Origin: Diadema setosum
Taxonomy: Eukaryota > Echinodermata > Echinoidea > Diadematoida > Diadematidae
NCBI GenBank assembly: GCA_033980235.1
Contig: CM067072.1
Location: 21,951,047-22,015,046 of the forward strand
Reading direction: 5' to 3'
DNA: 64,000 bases
Below, piece by piece: positions 48,101 to 63,000 of the stretch (position 1 is its first letter; each line of letters begins with the position of its first letter). Under the pieces are notes generated by a model. It ran no database searches, was not told the origin of the DNA, and saw nothing but the letters and a program-made list of their open reading frames with translations. The translations under genes were made by a program, and so were the position numbers.

Positions 48101-51058
48101 AAATGTTTGGTTAAGTCAGGGAAATTGAGTCAAAAAGAAGATTAGGTTAAAACAGCCTGTTGTCAGTCTCACATCAAACCAAGCCTTAAACCCTACGACG
48201 ACCCTTAAATTAACCCGAATACTTGTAAAAAAAAAAAATAAGGCCGGCAAATTGTCGATTATAATCGCCATTGCTGTGAGAATTTTGTGATATAACTAGT
48301 GTTACAATCTATTGTTCTTATTTTACGCCTGATTTGACTGATTCTTACTGTTTTCGTTGGATTAAACTTGAATATGAGTAAAGCTGCATTAAACAGAAGC
48401 GCTTTTGTAGAGTAGATTGGCAACATCTTACCTGATACTCCGCTTTTAAGTCGAACAGACCTCCCGAATTCTTCTCCGAGAGATAATGGCCGAGCTCACC
48501 TACGGGAATGGGCTGGGGCTTGTTGCTTTCAGTCATTACGTTTTCGTATATCGAGGTTCCCGCCGTGCCAGGGGCAGTCGAAGCCTCCTTACCGTCCAGC
48601 GACTCGCATGAGGAGAATGAGGGTTGTGAGGATCGGTCACTCATATCTACAATCATGAGAAAAGGTACATATTACATGAAGCTGATATTGATGTCAGAAT
48701 AGCAATTATTTACCAGAAAATGAAGAGGAAGAAAAGCAGCGAAATATCGCAATACGACGGTCGAAAGATTTAAATTATAATTATTATTGATGGTTTGCAA
48801 GTAATGTTCAGCTGTTCAGTCCTACTGTCAAACTTTGCCCAAACATCCTTTTGTGCAAATGATCATGTATCAAGTGTAAATGGGCAATATGACATAGATA
48901 TATCCAATTACATGAATATCATGCGTGTGTGGATATGCATGGAGTACGAGCTTATTCGATAGAGCGACGATAACCAAAACCTCAATTTCCATTTGTCATC
49001 AGTCTCGAGTGAAATACATAATGTATGATATAAAACTGTCCTCACTTATTTTACTCTCCCACACACAAACCATCTTTGTTCTTTTGAACAGATATTGACG
49101 CCTAGGACAACCTTACCTCTTTGCTTTGGGTGATGGAGTTCTATTGATTCGCTGTTACCCTCGGCCCTGTGAACAAAATCAGAACAGCTATAATTATTAG
49201 GTAGCATCATGAAGGTCTATTTTCTACGTCTGATGCTAGGGATATCTTTGACAAACTATCACGTATGCGGCAAAGAGCAAGAGCAATCATTCTCTATGCT
49301 GGTCTGTGGTATCTGAGAACTCGTATGAGCAGTTGTAGGCCTACATGTCACAGGCAATATAAGTTATTGTGATATGATCAACAAATAAACAATCTGTGCT
49401 GCTGAAAACCGCAGGGTACGGTAAGAAGAAGAAATGAAAGTTCAAGGTATGTTTTTAGTGAGTTTGTTCGAAAACTGATTGAGGTTTCTCTATTCTGGCA
49501 TATTCAAATAAAGTGTTGCGCATAAACAACATGAAGAATAAAGGAATCAAATGAGAAAGAAGACTACAATGTACGAGTATATGAGAAAAGAATAAACAAG
49601 TCCTGCCGATCAAACCCAAAGGAATATGCTTTGTATTTACTTTTTACTCATTTTAAGTGAAACAAGCAAAATAAAACGTTGATTTATACATACCCCTCAT
49701 TTTTAATCTTTAGGGACCCTCCTGAGGTTTCCATCCCACGGGCTGTTTCGCCCATAGGTATTGTGCTTGATCTCTTTCTCCATTTTCGTCTGCAAACACA
49801 CAACACAACAAACGATTGTACATTATATCTCGTTTTAAGCAATGGGTCAATTTGAAAGGCGACATACAGTATTTGTTTACACAGAATTGTATGTGTGTGT
49901 GATCGCGTTCATGGTCATTTCTATTCTTATCTATATTTATATTTAGTTCAATTTGGAAAATACATAAGAGTCTTTTATCCGTAACACGTAAGTCGCATAC
50001 TTAAGTCTCATTAAGTCAACCGGTACGATGGCGTATATTGTAATCAACGTTACTGATTTGAAACAGTCCGTTTAACTTGAATCTATTTTTGACTGAGAGG
50101 AGGAATCATCCACGTATTTCCTCGCTCCAACCGCATCTCATAAGAATATGATATAATGTATGATAATATATGCATAATAATGATCTCCGTTCATCAAACT
50201 CGCTAAAATTACAGGTACCTCGAATCAAGCATAATTGGGGGATCGGACTTTTTCATATATGGGCTCAAAACTATGGAATGGCCTACCAAAATCTTTTAAA
50301 GAAGCATCTTCCATTGATGGTTTCAAAAAGAATCTCAGGACATATATTTTCAATTTAAATTGACAATATTGTACACCTGTATGTATAGTATGTGTACGTA
50401 TATACGCCTATCGTTTGTTGGTTTGTCTTATCATTTTCTGTGATACTGTTGTAACGTGACACAATATGTACACTGTTCTATAACGCCTTGAGTATCTTTT
50501 TTAGGTAGAAATGTGCGCTTTATAAGAGTCTCACTATTACTATTATTATAATATCATCAAGTTTGGAAGACAAGATTTAAATAAAAATGGAAGGTGAAGT
50601 CACACCATACTCTACTTACAATATCAAATTTCCATTATCTCTTCAAAAACTTTAGAAAGGGACTAAAAAGGATAGCTCTACTTTTTCTACATGCTATCCA
50701 CATACCTGTACATGATTGCCGCTAGAATGATTATCATGAGTACAGCAAGGAAGACAACGGCTCCTATCACAGCAGGTAATACGCCGCTGCTGCCCGTAAT
50801 GTTTTCATTGTCGGTAGGTTGAAATGGTTGTTGTTCAGCCACTGGAGTGATTGGTGGTGGGGCTAATATAACAAGACTGGGGGTTACTTCGACATAGATA
50901 AACCGTCACTGATTTTATCACATTTTTCTATTGGATTCTATTGGAGGTGCGAAACAGCGGGAATCTTCTTAATACCGACTTGCCTACATGCAAATGTATA
51001 TAAATGTGTAAAACACAATATCATATGTATATATAGATATATATATATATACGTATGT

Positions 51059-51098
<40 letters not shown>

Positions 51099-54000
51099 AC
51101 GATGAAGACAAACAAGTTGACATAATGCATTAGAATCCAACTTCATTTATTTGTAAACCAAATTTTCGACCCTTGCACGGATCTTCCTCAGGGTAACAGG
51201 GTAACTGTTACCCTGAGGAAGATCCGTGCAAGGGTCGAAAATTTGGTTTACAAATAAATGAAGTTGGATTCTAATGCATTATGTCAACTTGTTTGTCTTC
51301 ATCGTCTTCATGCTCTTATTCCAACACGCGGATGATAATACCATCATGTATATATATATATATGTATATATATATGTGTGTGTGTGTGTGTGGGATACGA
51401 GGAAAGAGAAAACGGCGTAGTGTTGACATTATAATCATTCCTCAACATGTTCCTCCATTTTTTAAATTCTTTTTCTTTCTTTCTTTGTCTTTTCTGAAAA
51501 AGTGCACAAGTTCAAAAATTGGTTTCAGCCAGGATTCCAGCCCGAGATTTTGGCATGCAATGCCAACGCCTAAACTGCTCGGCCGCGGAGACTGAACGGT
51601 TCAGGCACACCCAAGCTCGATTATCCAACGAATCAATTCTTCAATCCCTTATGTGGGTATTCATTTTAGGGCAGCGAGTTTTGAATAATAACCAGCCACT
51701 TGCCTTAGCTGGATCTAATGAAATTAATGTACCAATGAATTGAGTAGGGTAATGTTTTATGGGATATGTATATGTACCTATTTGGTAATGCGTGCTTTAA
51801 GTCTCAGAGGTCTTTTCGCAACCTCACAGTACATTCTATTCAGGACAATAGTGGCTGAAATGTTTAGAATAAGAACAAGTGAACGTCAGTGACAAACAAA
51901 TATAGAGCTATTGCACCATTATAGACATTTCCCATTTACCAGGAGATCGATTCCTGTCTGAGGACGTCAGCCGGATAGCATACAATGGCATGACATGTAA
52001 CAGAATGATTATAAACTACTTGGTATTTACTCGTCAAATGCAGGGTCGTCCATACGATGGGGTCACTTGGGCTCCCTTCATTGGTGTCGGCGAGGGCGCG
52101 AATCTACAAGAAAAACGTTTTCAAAACTGCCTTTATGTTATATTCTGGCAAAGAAAACATTGGAGTCATATATCTTGAAAAAATGCTAAAAACAAACCCG
52201 TCAAAATTATTCAAAAGTTACATAGATATGTACATGCATAGAAGTATATAATACCCATGTATATGTATTTAATTATGTATAATTATACTTCTTATATAAA
52301 AAAGTGCTGTTCCTCTCAGTGATTATATACAAGCTATACAGTCTGTACAAGCGATTTTGGCAGCATCGCTATGACATACTGTAACTTTTTAAGTTATAAC
52401 ACAGATTATAGTTTTTCCTTTATAAAGCTTCCATAACTTTCCACTTTTTGCAGATATTCCTGTAGATCACGACAAAACATTTTACCATAATTTTCTTTAA
52501 ACTGTATTGATTGGCTCTTGTCACTTGCAAGGCCTACCAAATATGGATATATATTTTAATAGGTAAATTGAAATGTAATATCAGAAGGTTTAGATTACAA
52601 GGCAATATTCTTCTTCCCTTTTGTTTCTCATTATCAACTCTCTTTTTTTTTTTCATTTAAAACTTGCACTGGAATACAAAACGGGCTTTGACATAGGTTC
52701 AACTAAGAAGGATCCATGTATGGATTGGGTTTTGGAATCACGAAGGAAAAAGCAAACCTGCAATGAATACGATGTTCCTGAGTGCAGCGCATTTAGTTTC
52801 GTCTGCATAATCCTCTGACACAGCGCCTCACACGCGACGTTAATAGTCAACCTGGACTGATCTTTATCCTGCCAACCGATCGCCTCATAGGTTAGATTGT
52901 AGCCAGTGATTGTAAAGTACTGAGGATTTGGTCGCTGCCATGTGACGATTGCTTCAGTCTCTGTCACCGACAGGACAGTTACGTTTGTCGGCGGTCCCGG
53001 AGACTCTAAAACACATCAGCGAGGATCAGCAATCATGGGTATGTATTTCGGTTTATCCCAATCGGAAAATGGACTTTGTCAGACAAATAAGAATAACAAT
53101 ATACTGTACTTAGCGTTTTGTTTTGTTTTGTTTTGTTTTTAGTTGTTGTTTTTTTTTTTTACATATAGCAACGCCTGTCCTGTACTTAGGTTACAAGTTT
53201 ATGATTCACATCTATATTTTGATCAACAAAGATGCCGCGATAAAGATTTTTTTTTCTATACCATATCTTCTATTCAGCCTTTCTCCAAAATTTTGCTGAA
53301 ACTATATTTGCCCTAACAGAGATATCATTATACGAACAGAAAACCTCCAAAACAACGATGCAGCTCTTAAAGAAGACCATGCGTTTGATAGTTTATGGGT
53401 CAATTTCTTACCTTGAAAAAAGGGCGGAATATTTAGTTCATTTCCGCTGTCTTACCTATGAATAAAAGTATATCAATCTATTCAAGAATATAAAACCTGT
53501 AAATAGAAAATGGTCAATTAATGTTTACTTTGCATTTTCTTTAGGTATCAGGTGGCAAAATATATCTTGATAAATTATTTTCTTTATGTCCTTCCATGCA
53601 TTTTATTTCCGTACATCCTGTCATTCTAAGTTTGTTGTGATAAGACAACTAGTTGTGATTAGTAATGTACTCGACGATAATGTGAAGCATTCCGAATCAT
53701 TACTGCTTGACTTAAGATGATCAAACAAAGAAAATGGAACTTTTTTTATCACATGATGTACATTGTGTGTGTGAGAGTGAAAACGATAAAATATAAAAAA
53801 TAAAGTATAAAATTGTATATAACAGAAGAAATGTCAATTTACTCGGCTTTTTTGTTCTCCTCGTAGTCTCTGGACTGTAGCTTCCACAGATATCAAAATT
53901 ACACGCTCTGACCTTGAAACTGTAAGAATGAAAAGCCTTGAGCTGCTGAATTCTTAGAGTAGCAACCTCCTGTGACGGTTCCACTGACACGTTTCTTTGC

Positions 54001-57000
54001 TCTACCACGACGCCAGAAGCAGTGTCAGTCAAAGCATACTCGTAGTGGGTAATTGGTCCGTGGCGTTCTCCGCATCGTGGCTTCTCCCAGCTGAATGTAA
54101 GCCTAAGAGACGCAGTTTCTACCACAATTACACCAACAGGGCGTCCCGGTGCTATCGGAATCAGATATTCGTTGTAAATATAGTAGGTGCACTTTGTAGT
54201 GATGTCAAATTGCAAGAAATAAGATAATGAAAGCTGAAGTGACAGAAATTAAGCGTCATTATAAAGGAACACAAAGGAAAATTATGTGCCACCATATTAT
54301 TGTGTAGACAGAAGCACAGAAAAACGGATAATTCAACTAAATTCCCGTATATGGAAGAACAGTGTGTTCCAGGAGTTTAGATCTTGGGTATTCAACCCCT
54401 TCGTAGGATCTTCAGGCCATGAGGCCCATGTATATAACTAGATTGATTAAATGGTCAATACTGACAGGGTTCACAAGAGTTGACACTTAACTATTTCATG
54501 ACCTCTTGAGGAGTTGGTCACGATACATGAACATAAACTCTTCTTGACCACTAAAAGATTAAAAGACAAAAAGACCGTTTCTAAAGAGAAATGACCACTC
54601 TCAACTTAACTATTAACCAATGTCACCTGATGTGCATTGGATTCGATATTTTGGAGAATCCCTTTGGAAAACAATAAAGCTGGATTCAATTCACGGATCA
54701 TTTTACATTTGGAATTAAGCTTTTGTCATCATTCACAATATGATCGTGATGTATCTAACAAGAGTGCTACACTAGTATGATTCAAGGGGGATTAACTCTA
54801 TGCGATATTTCTGCCCTTGACCTACACAGTATAGTGTGAGTTAATCGGATAGAGTAATGCCGTCTATTTTTTTTCCTTCTCAATAGTGAGAGTTAATCGC
54901 ATAAGATAAAAGGGTTCTCTTTGGTGGAAAATCAGTGTTCCATCATTTAAGCTGCAGAATAAAAAAGACAATTCATGGATGTTCTACGTTGCGCTAGCAA
55001 AGAACACACGGCATCATGTCAATATATGCTACCATTTTTTAAATAGTAGTTTTAGGCCTACTGAGATGATAAAGGTGTAATTCTAATTACCCTTGAAATA
55101 AATAAGATTTAGAATATTGAAAAATTGGAATAGCTTCGTCCTTCGAAAGAATATGAAATGAGAAAGATAGTATCAACGGTCAATCAGGAAGAGGTCGAAA
55201 CAGGAGATATAACAGGGAGGGGGAGGGCAGATCAACACTAACCTGCATGGCGCGTGATAAAAGTTGTACACGCATCAGCACCAACCTGCCTGTATGAATC
55301 ACTTCCTTTAACACATACACTATAGTTCGTGTAGGGAAAGAGGTTGTCAAAAACCCGTCGCAGTTCGACCTGACTGCTGACCCATCCGCTGTCAACCCGG
55401 TGTTCAGATGAAGAAGGAATGCAGAGGTCTGTGTTCAAAAGGTAGAGAGTTACATAATAGTAACTCACAGAACACGGTGGCTCGGTTGGTCTGTTCCAGG
55501 TCACTTGTGCGTCTGTCGAAGTCAGCTGGCTGATGCTGACGTTTTGCGCCAAACCAGGTGCTGTAAAGATATTGAATGTACGAGGTACATCAGTGATATT
55601 GGTGCTATCATGAGTATCATCATTTTGGAGTTTCTTTGAATTCTTATGAAATATGCCTAATGGGAGATTTTTTTTTTTTTTTTTTGCAAATTTCCTTTGA
55701 ATCTAGGCTGTATAATCGAATATCTGTACAAAATTTTACTTATAATTGTTATGCCTTATTTGCTGACAGGAATTATTCATCTATACGTACGAATGCAAAC
55801 CATATTTTCATGTTGTAGTGAAAATTGGGGGAAAAATCTCAAACAACGCCACTGTTGTAAATACACATCTAGAATTAATAAAGATGAAATCAGAACGGTC
55901 CCTGTTAAAGCAAGATATATCTGAATCGGTTCACCTGCATTACTGGTTGATCGCTCGAAGCTTTCCATTTGACCGTATCGCGTGTCCACTCCTGTCTCGG
56001 TAACCACCCGTAGGCGGACTTCATAGCTGGTGCACGCCATAAGGTTGTCAAACTTTTTAGACGTGATTGTCGCAAGGCCGTCACTGATGACTCGTTGGTT
56101 GCTCTGTTGCACGAGCTTGTATTCGTAGCCTTGGAAGTTCCCGCGTAAGTTTTCACAAGCTGGTCTGTTCCATACGAAAGTGATACTGTCTTTGTTCCAA
56201 TATTGAGCTCTCAAATTGGCGACAGAGCGAGGATCTCTCGAGTCAGATGACACAGCGTAGGAAGAAAGTGAAGGTCAAATGCATTAAACTGGCTGTCAGG
56301 TAATGCTATCATTTGAGAAATTATCTCTCGAAGATAAGAAAAGAGCAATGAATGAAACAGTTCAGAGAAAATTCGACTAATCAGATTAATTACAAGAATC
56401 ACTGTAACCATGTTTATAAATTTCATTCATGACTACCACGGTGTCCAAAGGCGTCTCAAAGTAACTTCGGTAGTGCCGTAACTATGAATTAAATTGTGAC
56501 ATGTGAAGTACTTATCAACAACCATGTTTGATATCGAATATGAACGTTATGTTGTGTGGGCTTGAGTATCACACAGTGCCTATTCGTGTTTCCATAGTGT
56601 GTGCCATATATATATATATATTGAAGAGGTAACATGAGGTCAATAGCCAAATGTCAATATACCTGCGATCGAGGTGGTCGCGAGGACTTCAGTCACGCTA
56701 GCAGATACTACACTGATCCTATAGGTAGCATAGGGTTCAAGTCCAGTCAAAACCACATGACTTTGTGTGACGTATTGGCCCATCACCGGCCGATTGTACA
56801 CTGCAGTGGTCGGACAGGCTTCTCTTCTTATCAGCTGGTGGGTTACCCGCACCTTGGCTGTACTGGTCTGGTCCGGACAACCTCCTCTCGCCACCCATCT
56901 CATTGATACAGCCGTAGAGTTTACCTGACTGATTTCGGCGCTGTCCACTAAAACTAAATATTGTCGAAACCGGTAGAAAGATGGGGAGTCTTCATTTTTT

Positions 57001-60000
57001 GGTGTTTGGTTTGTTTTTTGGCTTTTTCAGCATAAACATTTAGATATTTATGAACATGTGACCATTTGCTGTTATGAGATTATAAAGTTCATTCTTATCG
57101 TAACCATAACAATCTGATACGATGAATACGTGTTACAGATCATTACAACAAATTGTGTCTATTCAAAATTGTGTATGATTTAGAGGTTTGAGGTAATAAG
57201 CAACCACGCTATAAATACTAATGCGTTATACAAATTTTACCCTTGAAGGGAGTTTTTCCCATCTGACTGTAAGAGGTTTACTCTAACTCCTAGTTTGAGA
57301 ATATGAGAGAATAAATGCAATGAAGGTCTCACTTTCAGGGATGTTTTTGGCATTCGATTAAAACGAGGAATACGAAAGTGAGTCATACAGAAAGATTTTC
57401 AGATAATTCTGGCTTTTCTTATCTATTTTCGTACCGGAAATAATTGTCTCAAAAAACCTTCTTTTTTTTTTTCATCTTTCATTTTTCAACTTTCAACTTT
57501 CAACTTTATTTTTTCACCTCCATCAAAATGAACAAAGAAATTTATGTACATTGCATACACACGGGATATTTGTGATACAGAACAAAACTTGAAAAGGTAC
57601 ATAAGAAAATTATGAAAATGAAAAGTAGATGTGATTACATCTTTGTTAAATACATAAAGCGTATAATACAAGTCAACTAAGGATGAGGATGGAAGTGGAG
57701 GGTCCCACTAAGAAGCAAAGCTTGTACGATATGGGACCCTCAGAAAAATACACAAAACATCAATATAAAACACAATAAACGAACCGATGTCAACTGACAT
57801 CAAAATGATTGGGAAGAGGAAAAAGAGAGAAAAGGAAAGGAAAAAAAAGAGGAAAAAAAGAGAGGAAAAAAAGGGAGAAAAAAAGAGGGAACTACAGCAT
57901 GTGCCATCGTGGACGCAAGCAATCTGGATTTCATAATGTAAAATAAGTGATAAAATACAAGCTGGATTGAATGTAATGCAAAACATTTTTTATACGTAGT
58001 TATGTTGGTAAGAATGCAGGAGAAAAAAAAAACACATCGTTATATTTAGAACACAGACAGGGACATAGTTTAATAGGAGGGCTTATGTAAAAAAGAATGA
58101 TGACTTGACTGAGATGATAAAGGGAAACTAACTCTGTTGGATGTTGTAAAGTTTCAATAAAAATAATTTTAATTTATTCTTAAAGGAATTCAGAGATTGA
58201 GCTGTAGTAATGTTACTGGGAAGTGAATTCCAGTACTTTGGCCCGTCGTAAATAAATGTGTTTTGAGCCAACAAAGTTCTCAGAAATGGCAAATGGAAAT
58301 CATTTGATCGCCGTGTTGGATAATTATGAATGGATTGATTTCTTTGAAACATTGTTTCAAATATATTTGGGAGATTATTTTTATTATAATTATACATAAA
58401 TTGTCCTAGATTAAACAAATACAAATCATTAATTTTCAATATCTTATGCTCATAAAATAGTGGGTCAGTATGGGACAAAAATGCAGTATGACATATAACA
58501 CGGAGTGATTTCTTTTGCAATAAAAGTAATTTATCTAAGAATGTTTTATATGTATTTCCCCACGCGAGAATACCGTAACTTAAATATGGCAATATTAAGG
58601 ATGAATATAATACGAGCAGAGACGACAAAGGAAAACAAAACTTAAGCTTATTAATTATACCAATATTACGTGAAATAATTTTACATATACTGTCAATATG
58701 AAATTTCCAGGACAGCTTATTGTCAACTGTTACTCCAAGAAATTTTATATGGGAAACATTTTCGAGTGGAGTACCATCTAAAACAATGTCAACAGGTAAT
58801 GCCTCAGTAGAATTACTAAAGAGCATATATTTTGTTTTTTGAAGGTTCAGAGATAGCTTATTTGCTTTTATCCCCTGGGCGACATTTTTTAATTCTGAAT
58901 TTATTGTATTAACAAGGGTAAAAAGATTATTGTGTGAAAAAAATAGATTTGAGTCGTCTGCAAAAAGAATAAAAGAAAGAACATCTGATGATCTACAAAA
59001 ATCATTTATGTAAACAGTAAACAACAGTGGACCTAATAAACTTCCCTGTGGCACCCCACATTTAATATTTAATGTTTGTGAATTACAACCATTTAAAGAA
59101 ACATATTGTTTCCTGTTCATGAGGTAGCTCCTGAACCACTCCAAGGCCTTCCCACGCACTCCATAATGGTGTAATTTGTTAAGTAAAATATCATGATTGA
59201 TGGTGTCGAAGGCCTTGGAGAAGTCCAGGAACAAACCTATCAAATGAGAAGATTTATCGATAGCATGTGCCACTTTTTCTATAAAACTCAATAATGCATG
59301 TGTGGTGCTATGTTTCTCCCTAAATCCAAACAGCGAATTCGTAAATATATTATTAAATTTAAAGAAATTAATAGTTCTTTTATAAATAATTTTTTCAAGA
59401 ATTTTTGACAATGCACTTAACAAAGAAATTGGTCGGTAATTATTTACATCTAATTTGTCACCTTTTTTAAACAAGGGGATGACTTTTGCTATTTTCATAC
59501 TTTCGGGGAAGGTGCCATTCAAAAGGGATAGATTAAATATATGAGCTAAGGGATCCGCAATTGACGATATTACCCCCTTTAAAAGAAAATTGCTGATGTC
59601 ATCGTGTCCAGCACTTTTTTTGGAACTGAAATCAGAGACAATATTAATTATCTCCTGAGTGTATGTTGGATTAAAAAATATTGAACTAGAATTTGGGGGA
59701 CCCAAAAATTCGGAAAAATGTTTTGTGGAGGGAGGAATATTACTTGCCAGGCTTTCCCCAATTGAAGAAAAATGGTTATTCAAAATATCACAAATTTGTT
59801 GAGAATCTTCAACAATTTCACCATCAAATCTAATTTTTGTAATATTTGACTTAACATTTGATATATTCATGGCTTGCTTTAAAACTTTCCATGTATTTTG
59901 CATATCATGCCTGTAAAATTGTAACTGATTAGTATAATATTTTTTCTTTTCTATTCGTATAATTTTCGTCAAAGTATTTTTGTAACTAGTGTATTTCAAC

Positions 60001-63000
60001 TTTGATTGCTCAGTACGTTTCATTTTAAATCTGTAATATGAATTATTCTTTCTATTTATTGAACGCAGGAGCGATTTTGAAATCCATGGGAGCCTGGGTA
60101 TTTTTTTGTAATTAGCTGATTTTTCTCTACGTTTTGGAATACAAATGTCCAAATGTTGGATAAAAATCTTCATGAAATATTCATAAGACAAATTAACATC
60201 ATCTGTATCAAAGATACAGGACCAGTCTGCGGTGTCTAAGCTAGCACCTAGCCTAGCTATACTTTCATGAGTAATTCTTCGTTTAAATATATTGTTGTTT
60301 TTATTATTAACTGTTTCATTTAAAGAAAAACCAGTCGAGATGGGGAAATGATCGGTGATATCTGAGAGTACTACAAAAGAATCAGGAGGAGGAAGAATGT
60401 TACAAAAAATGTTATCAATTAAAGAAACAGATTCATTAACTATACGTGTGGGTTTAGATATTAAGGGTAAAAAAGAGGCAGACAAAAATATTTCCAAAAA
60501 ATCTTGCGACATATTATTCTGTTTTAGTAAATCTATATTGAAGTCACCTATTATAAAACAATTTTTATTGATAAAAAGTGGGTTTTTAACCAGATCCGAA
60601 AAATAATCTAAAAATGATTTAGTATTCGCGTTTGGTGGTCTATATACTACACCTATGATTATATTTTTGCTGCCTGGAACTGTGATTTCAATAAATAAAG
60701 ACTCAAAAAAATCAGTCATACTGGTGAACTCATCGCGGACTACATAATCATAATTTTGTTTAACATATATGGCAACGCCTCCACCTACCCTATTTTGTCT
60801 GTTATTAACCACTAAATCGTACCCGTCGAGAGCGAAGGGAAGACTGGAGTCATGAGAGAGCCAGGTTTCGGTTAAACCTACCGCCGAGATATTATGCATG
60901 ATGGGACTATTTAAAAATAACCTCAAATCTTCAAAATGCTTATTAATACTTCTAATATTAAAATGTAAAAGAGAAAAAGTAGTACTATCATATTCCTTGA
61001 CAACATTGGTAAATTGGGATTGAGTAAGATATTCAGAAGACGGACTTTGCAATTGGTTCTCTGTGTCAAAATCATAATCTAATTCTTGCGGCGATGAATT
61101 AAAACTGTCAGAAACATAATTATCAAAAAAATTGTCATTTTGATTGATATTTGATTCGTTTTGTTCAAAAGAAGGTCCTGCCAAATCAAAAAAGTCATCA
61201 TCATTAACTGAATTGAATGCTGTGTCTATAGAATTGCGTATTAAAGGGTGAGCGTGTTGTCCGTTGCTTGAGTCCACGAGGGCACCTGTAGAGGGCAGTA
61301 TAGAACAATTTGACTGTGGAGATTGTTGCAATATTGCAGTTACACATTTTATCGTTGTCTCTTAATATAACGTTGTCTACAAAGGAAAATAGGATCGTCC
61401 TATACATAACATTAATACGATCTAAGTAGGCACAAACATAGAGAGAACAGTTTGTCATAAGCATGAATACTAATATTCAAAATAAGTTATAATAAAACTC
61501 CGGTAATTGTTCCTTATCCGATCAATAGAAGGAACACATGTATGTAATACGTATTGTGTTATGACAGAAGAGAAGACATGTCAAGTCTCATAGGGACCGC
61601 CAACCGCCAGTATATAGGGCAAATACTAGGTTGCCAAGGGCAACTCTAGGAAGGAAAACCTTACCCGAAGAATCAATTTTACAAGAAATGAAAAAAGAAA
61701 AAATAACCGTTTTTATCATTAATTCTATACGGATTCCTCCTCTCCCATAACTGCAGCGCAAAAGATCACCCATCCCTATGCCCCAAAAAGACCAACACGC
61801 TGGGACCGCCGACGGCCAGTATATTATATAGGGCAAATACATGGTTGCCAAGGGCAACTCTGTAGCGAACAAGGCACACACCAAATTCGAGCAAGTTACA
61901 AGTTGACATAATATATTGTAATAAACTGTATTAAACTGTGCAGCCGGTCCACTGCGTGAGTGGAGAAGAATACAATACTCGGCTGATAGTGTCAGTTCTG
62001 ATGGCACCCGTTGGCAGATGCCATCCTGGACAAAGAGAACATGTAGGGCAAATACACGGTTGCCAAGGGCAACTCTATAGCGAACGAAGCACACATCAAA
62101 TTCGAACAAGTTACAAATTGACATAGTATGTTGTTATAAATTGTATTAAACTGTGCAGCCGGTCCACTGCGTGAGTGGAGAAGAATACAATACTCGGCTG
62201 ATACTGTCGGCACCCGTTGGCAGATGCCACCCTGAACAAGAAGAACAAACTGAACAATTCACCCTGGATAACTATACAACCTGTATAAGATGCTTAAGCG
62301 TGTTTCAATAATGATAATGAAATTTAGCTTGTGTACGTTGACTGCTAAAAGGTTGAGTAATTTGGGAGCATACCTAGATATAAAACATCAGCTGATTGAG
62401 TTCTGAATTGGTATGCCAATTAATCAGAAAAATATTTCGACCAAGAGAGAGTGAGAGAGAAGAGAAAAAAAAAACACCCAAACACATTTTATTAACTTAT
62501 TGTCGTTATCGTAAAGGGTATATATCAACAACAACAACAAAGTATTAATTGCAGTCAGTTTTAGTCAATATTGAAAATATTTCTTGCATATGTTATGGCA
62601 TAGACGTGGATTTAGTTGCGATGGATCATAACCCCGTGCAGGCTCTAAACGCAATAAAATGCCGAAAATCATAACAACATATTTATCACATGGATTATGA
62701 TACAAACATAGATTTGGTTACAACGAACCCTTACCCCGTGCAGGCTCTAGATTACAATAGAGTGACCTGACAACCATCATGCCTGCCGGGTACAAATCTC
62801 AAACAGCTACAATCTAAAGGAGCCCATGCCCGAGGAATCCATTACCTCCAGACGAAGTGGTTCCCTCTATCTCAGTAGATTGGTTGTTGGCATCAGTCAC
62901 GGTGATTCTGTAAGTGGAGGAGGGTTCAAGTCCCGCGAGAACCACGCGACGTCCGGTTACGCTTTTGCTTAGTTGCTCAGTGTCGCCCAGCGAGTGTCTC

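Noticed and set aside
57708..57986. 92-codon minus-strand frame left of the LINE ORF
   Set aside because: Low-complexity sequence within the LINE 3' untranslated region (A/G-rich runs at 57820-57890).
61588..62213. Minus-strand open frames of 178 and 73 codons with a repeated amino-acid segment
   Set aside because: The repetition is simply the 215-bp tandem repeat read in one frame; no domain, no splice logic and frame not kept through all units.
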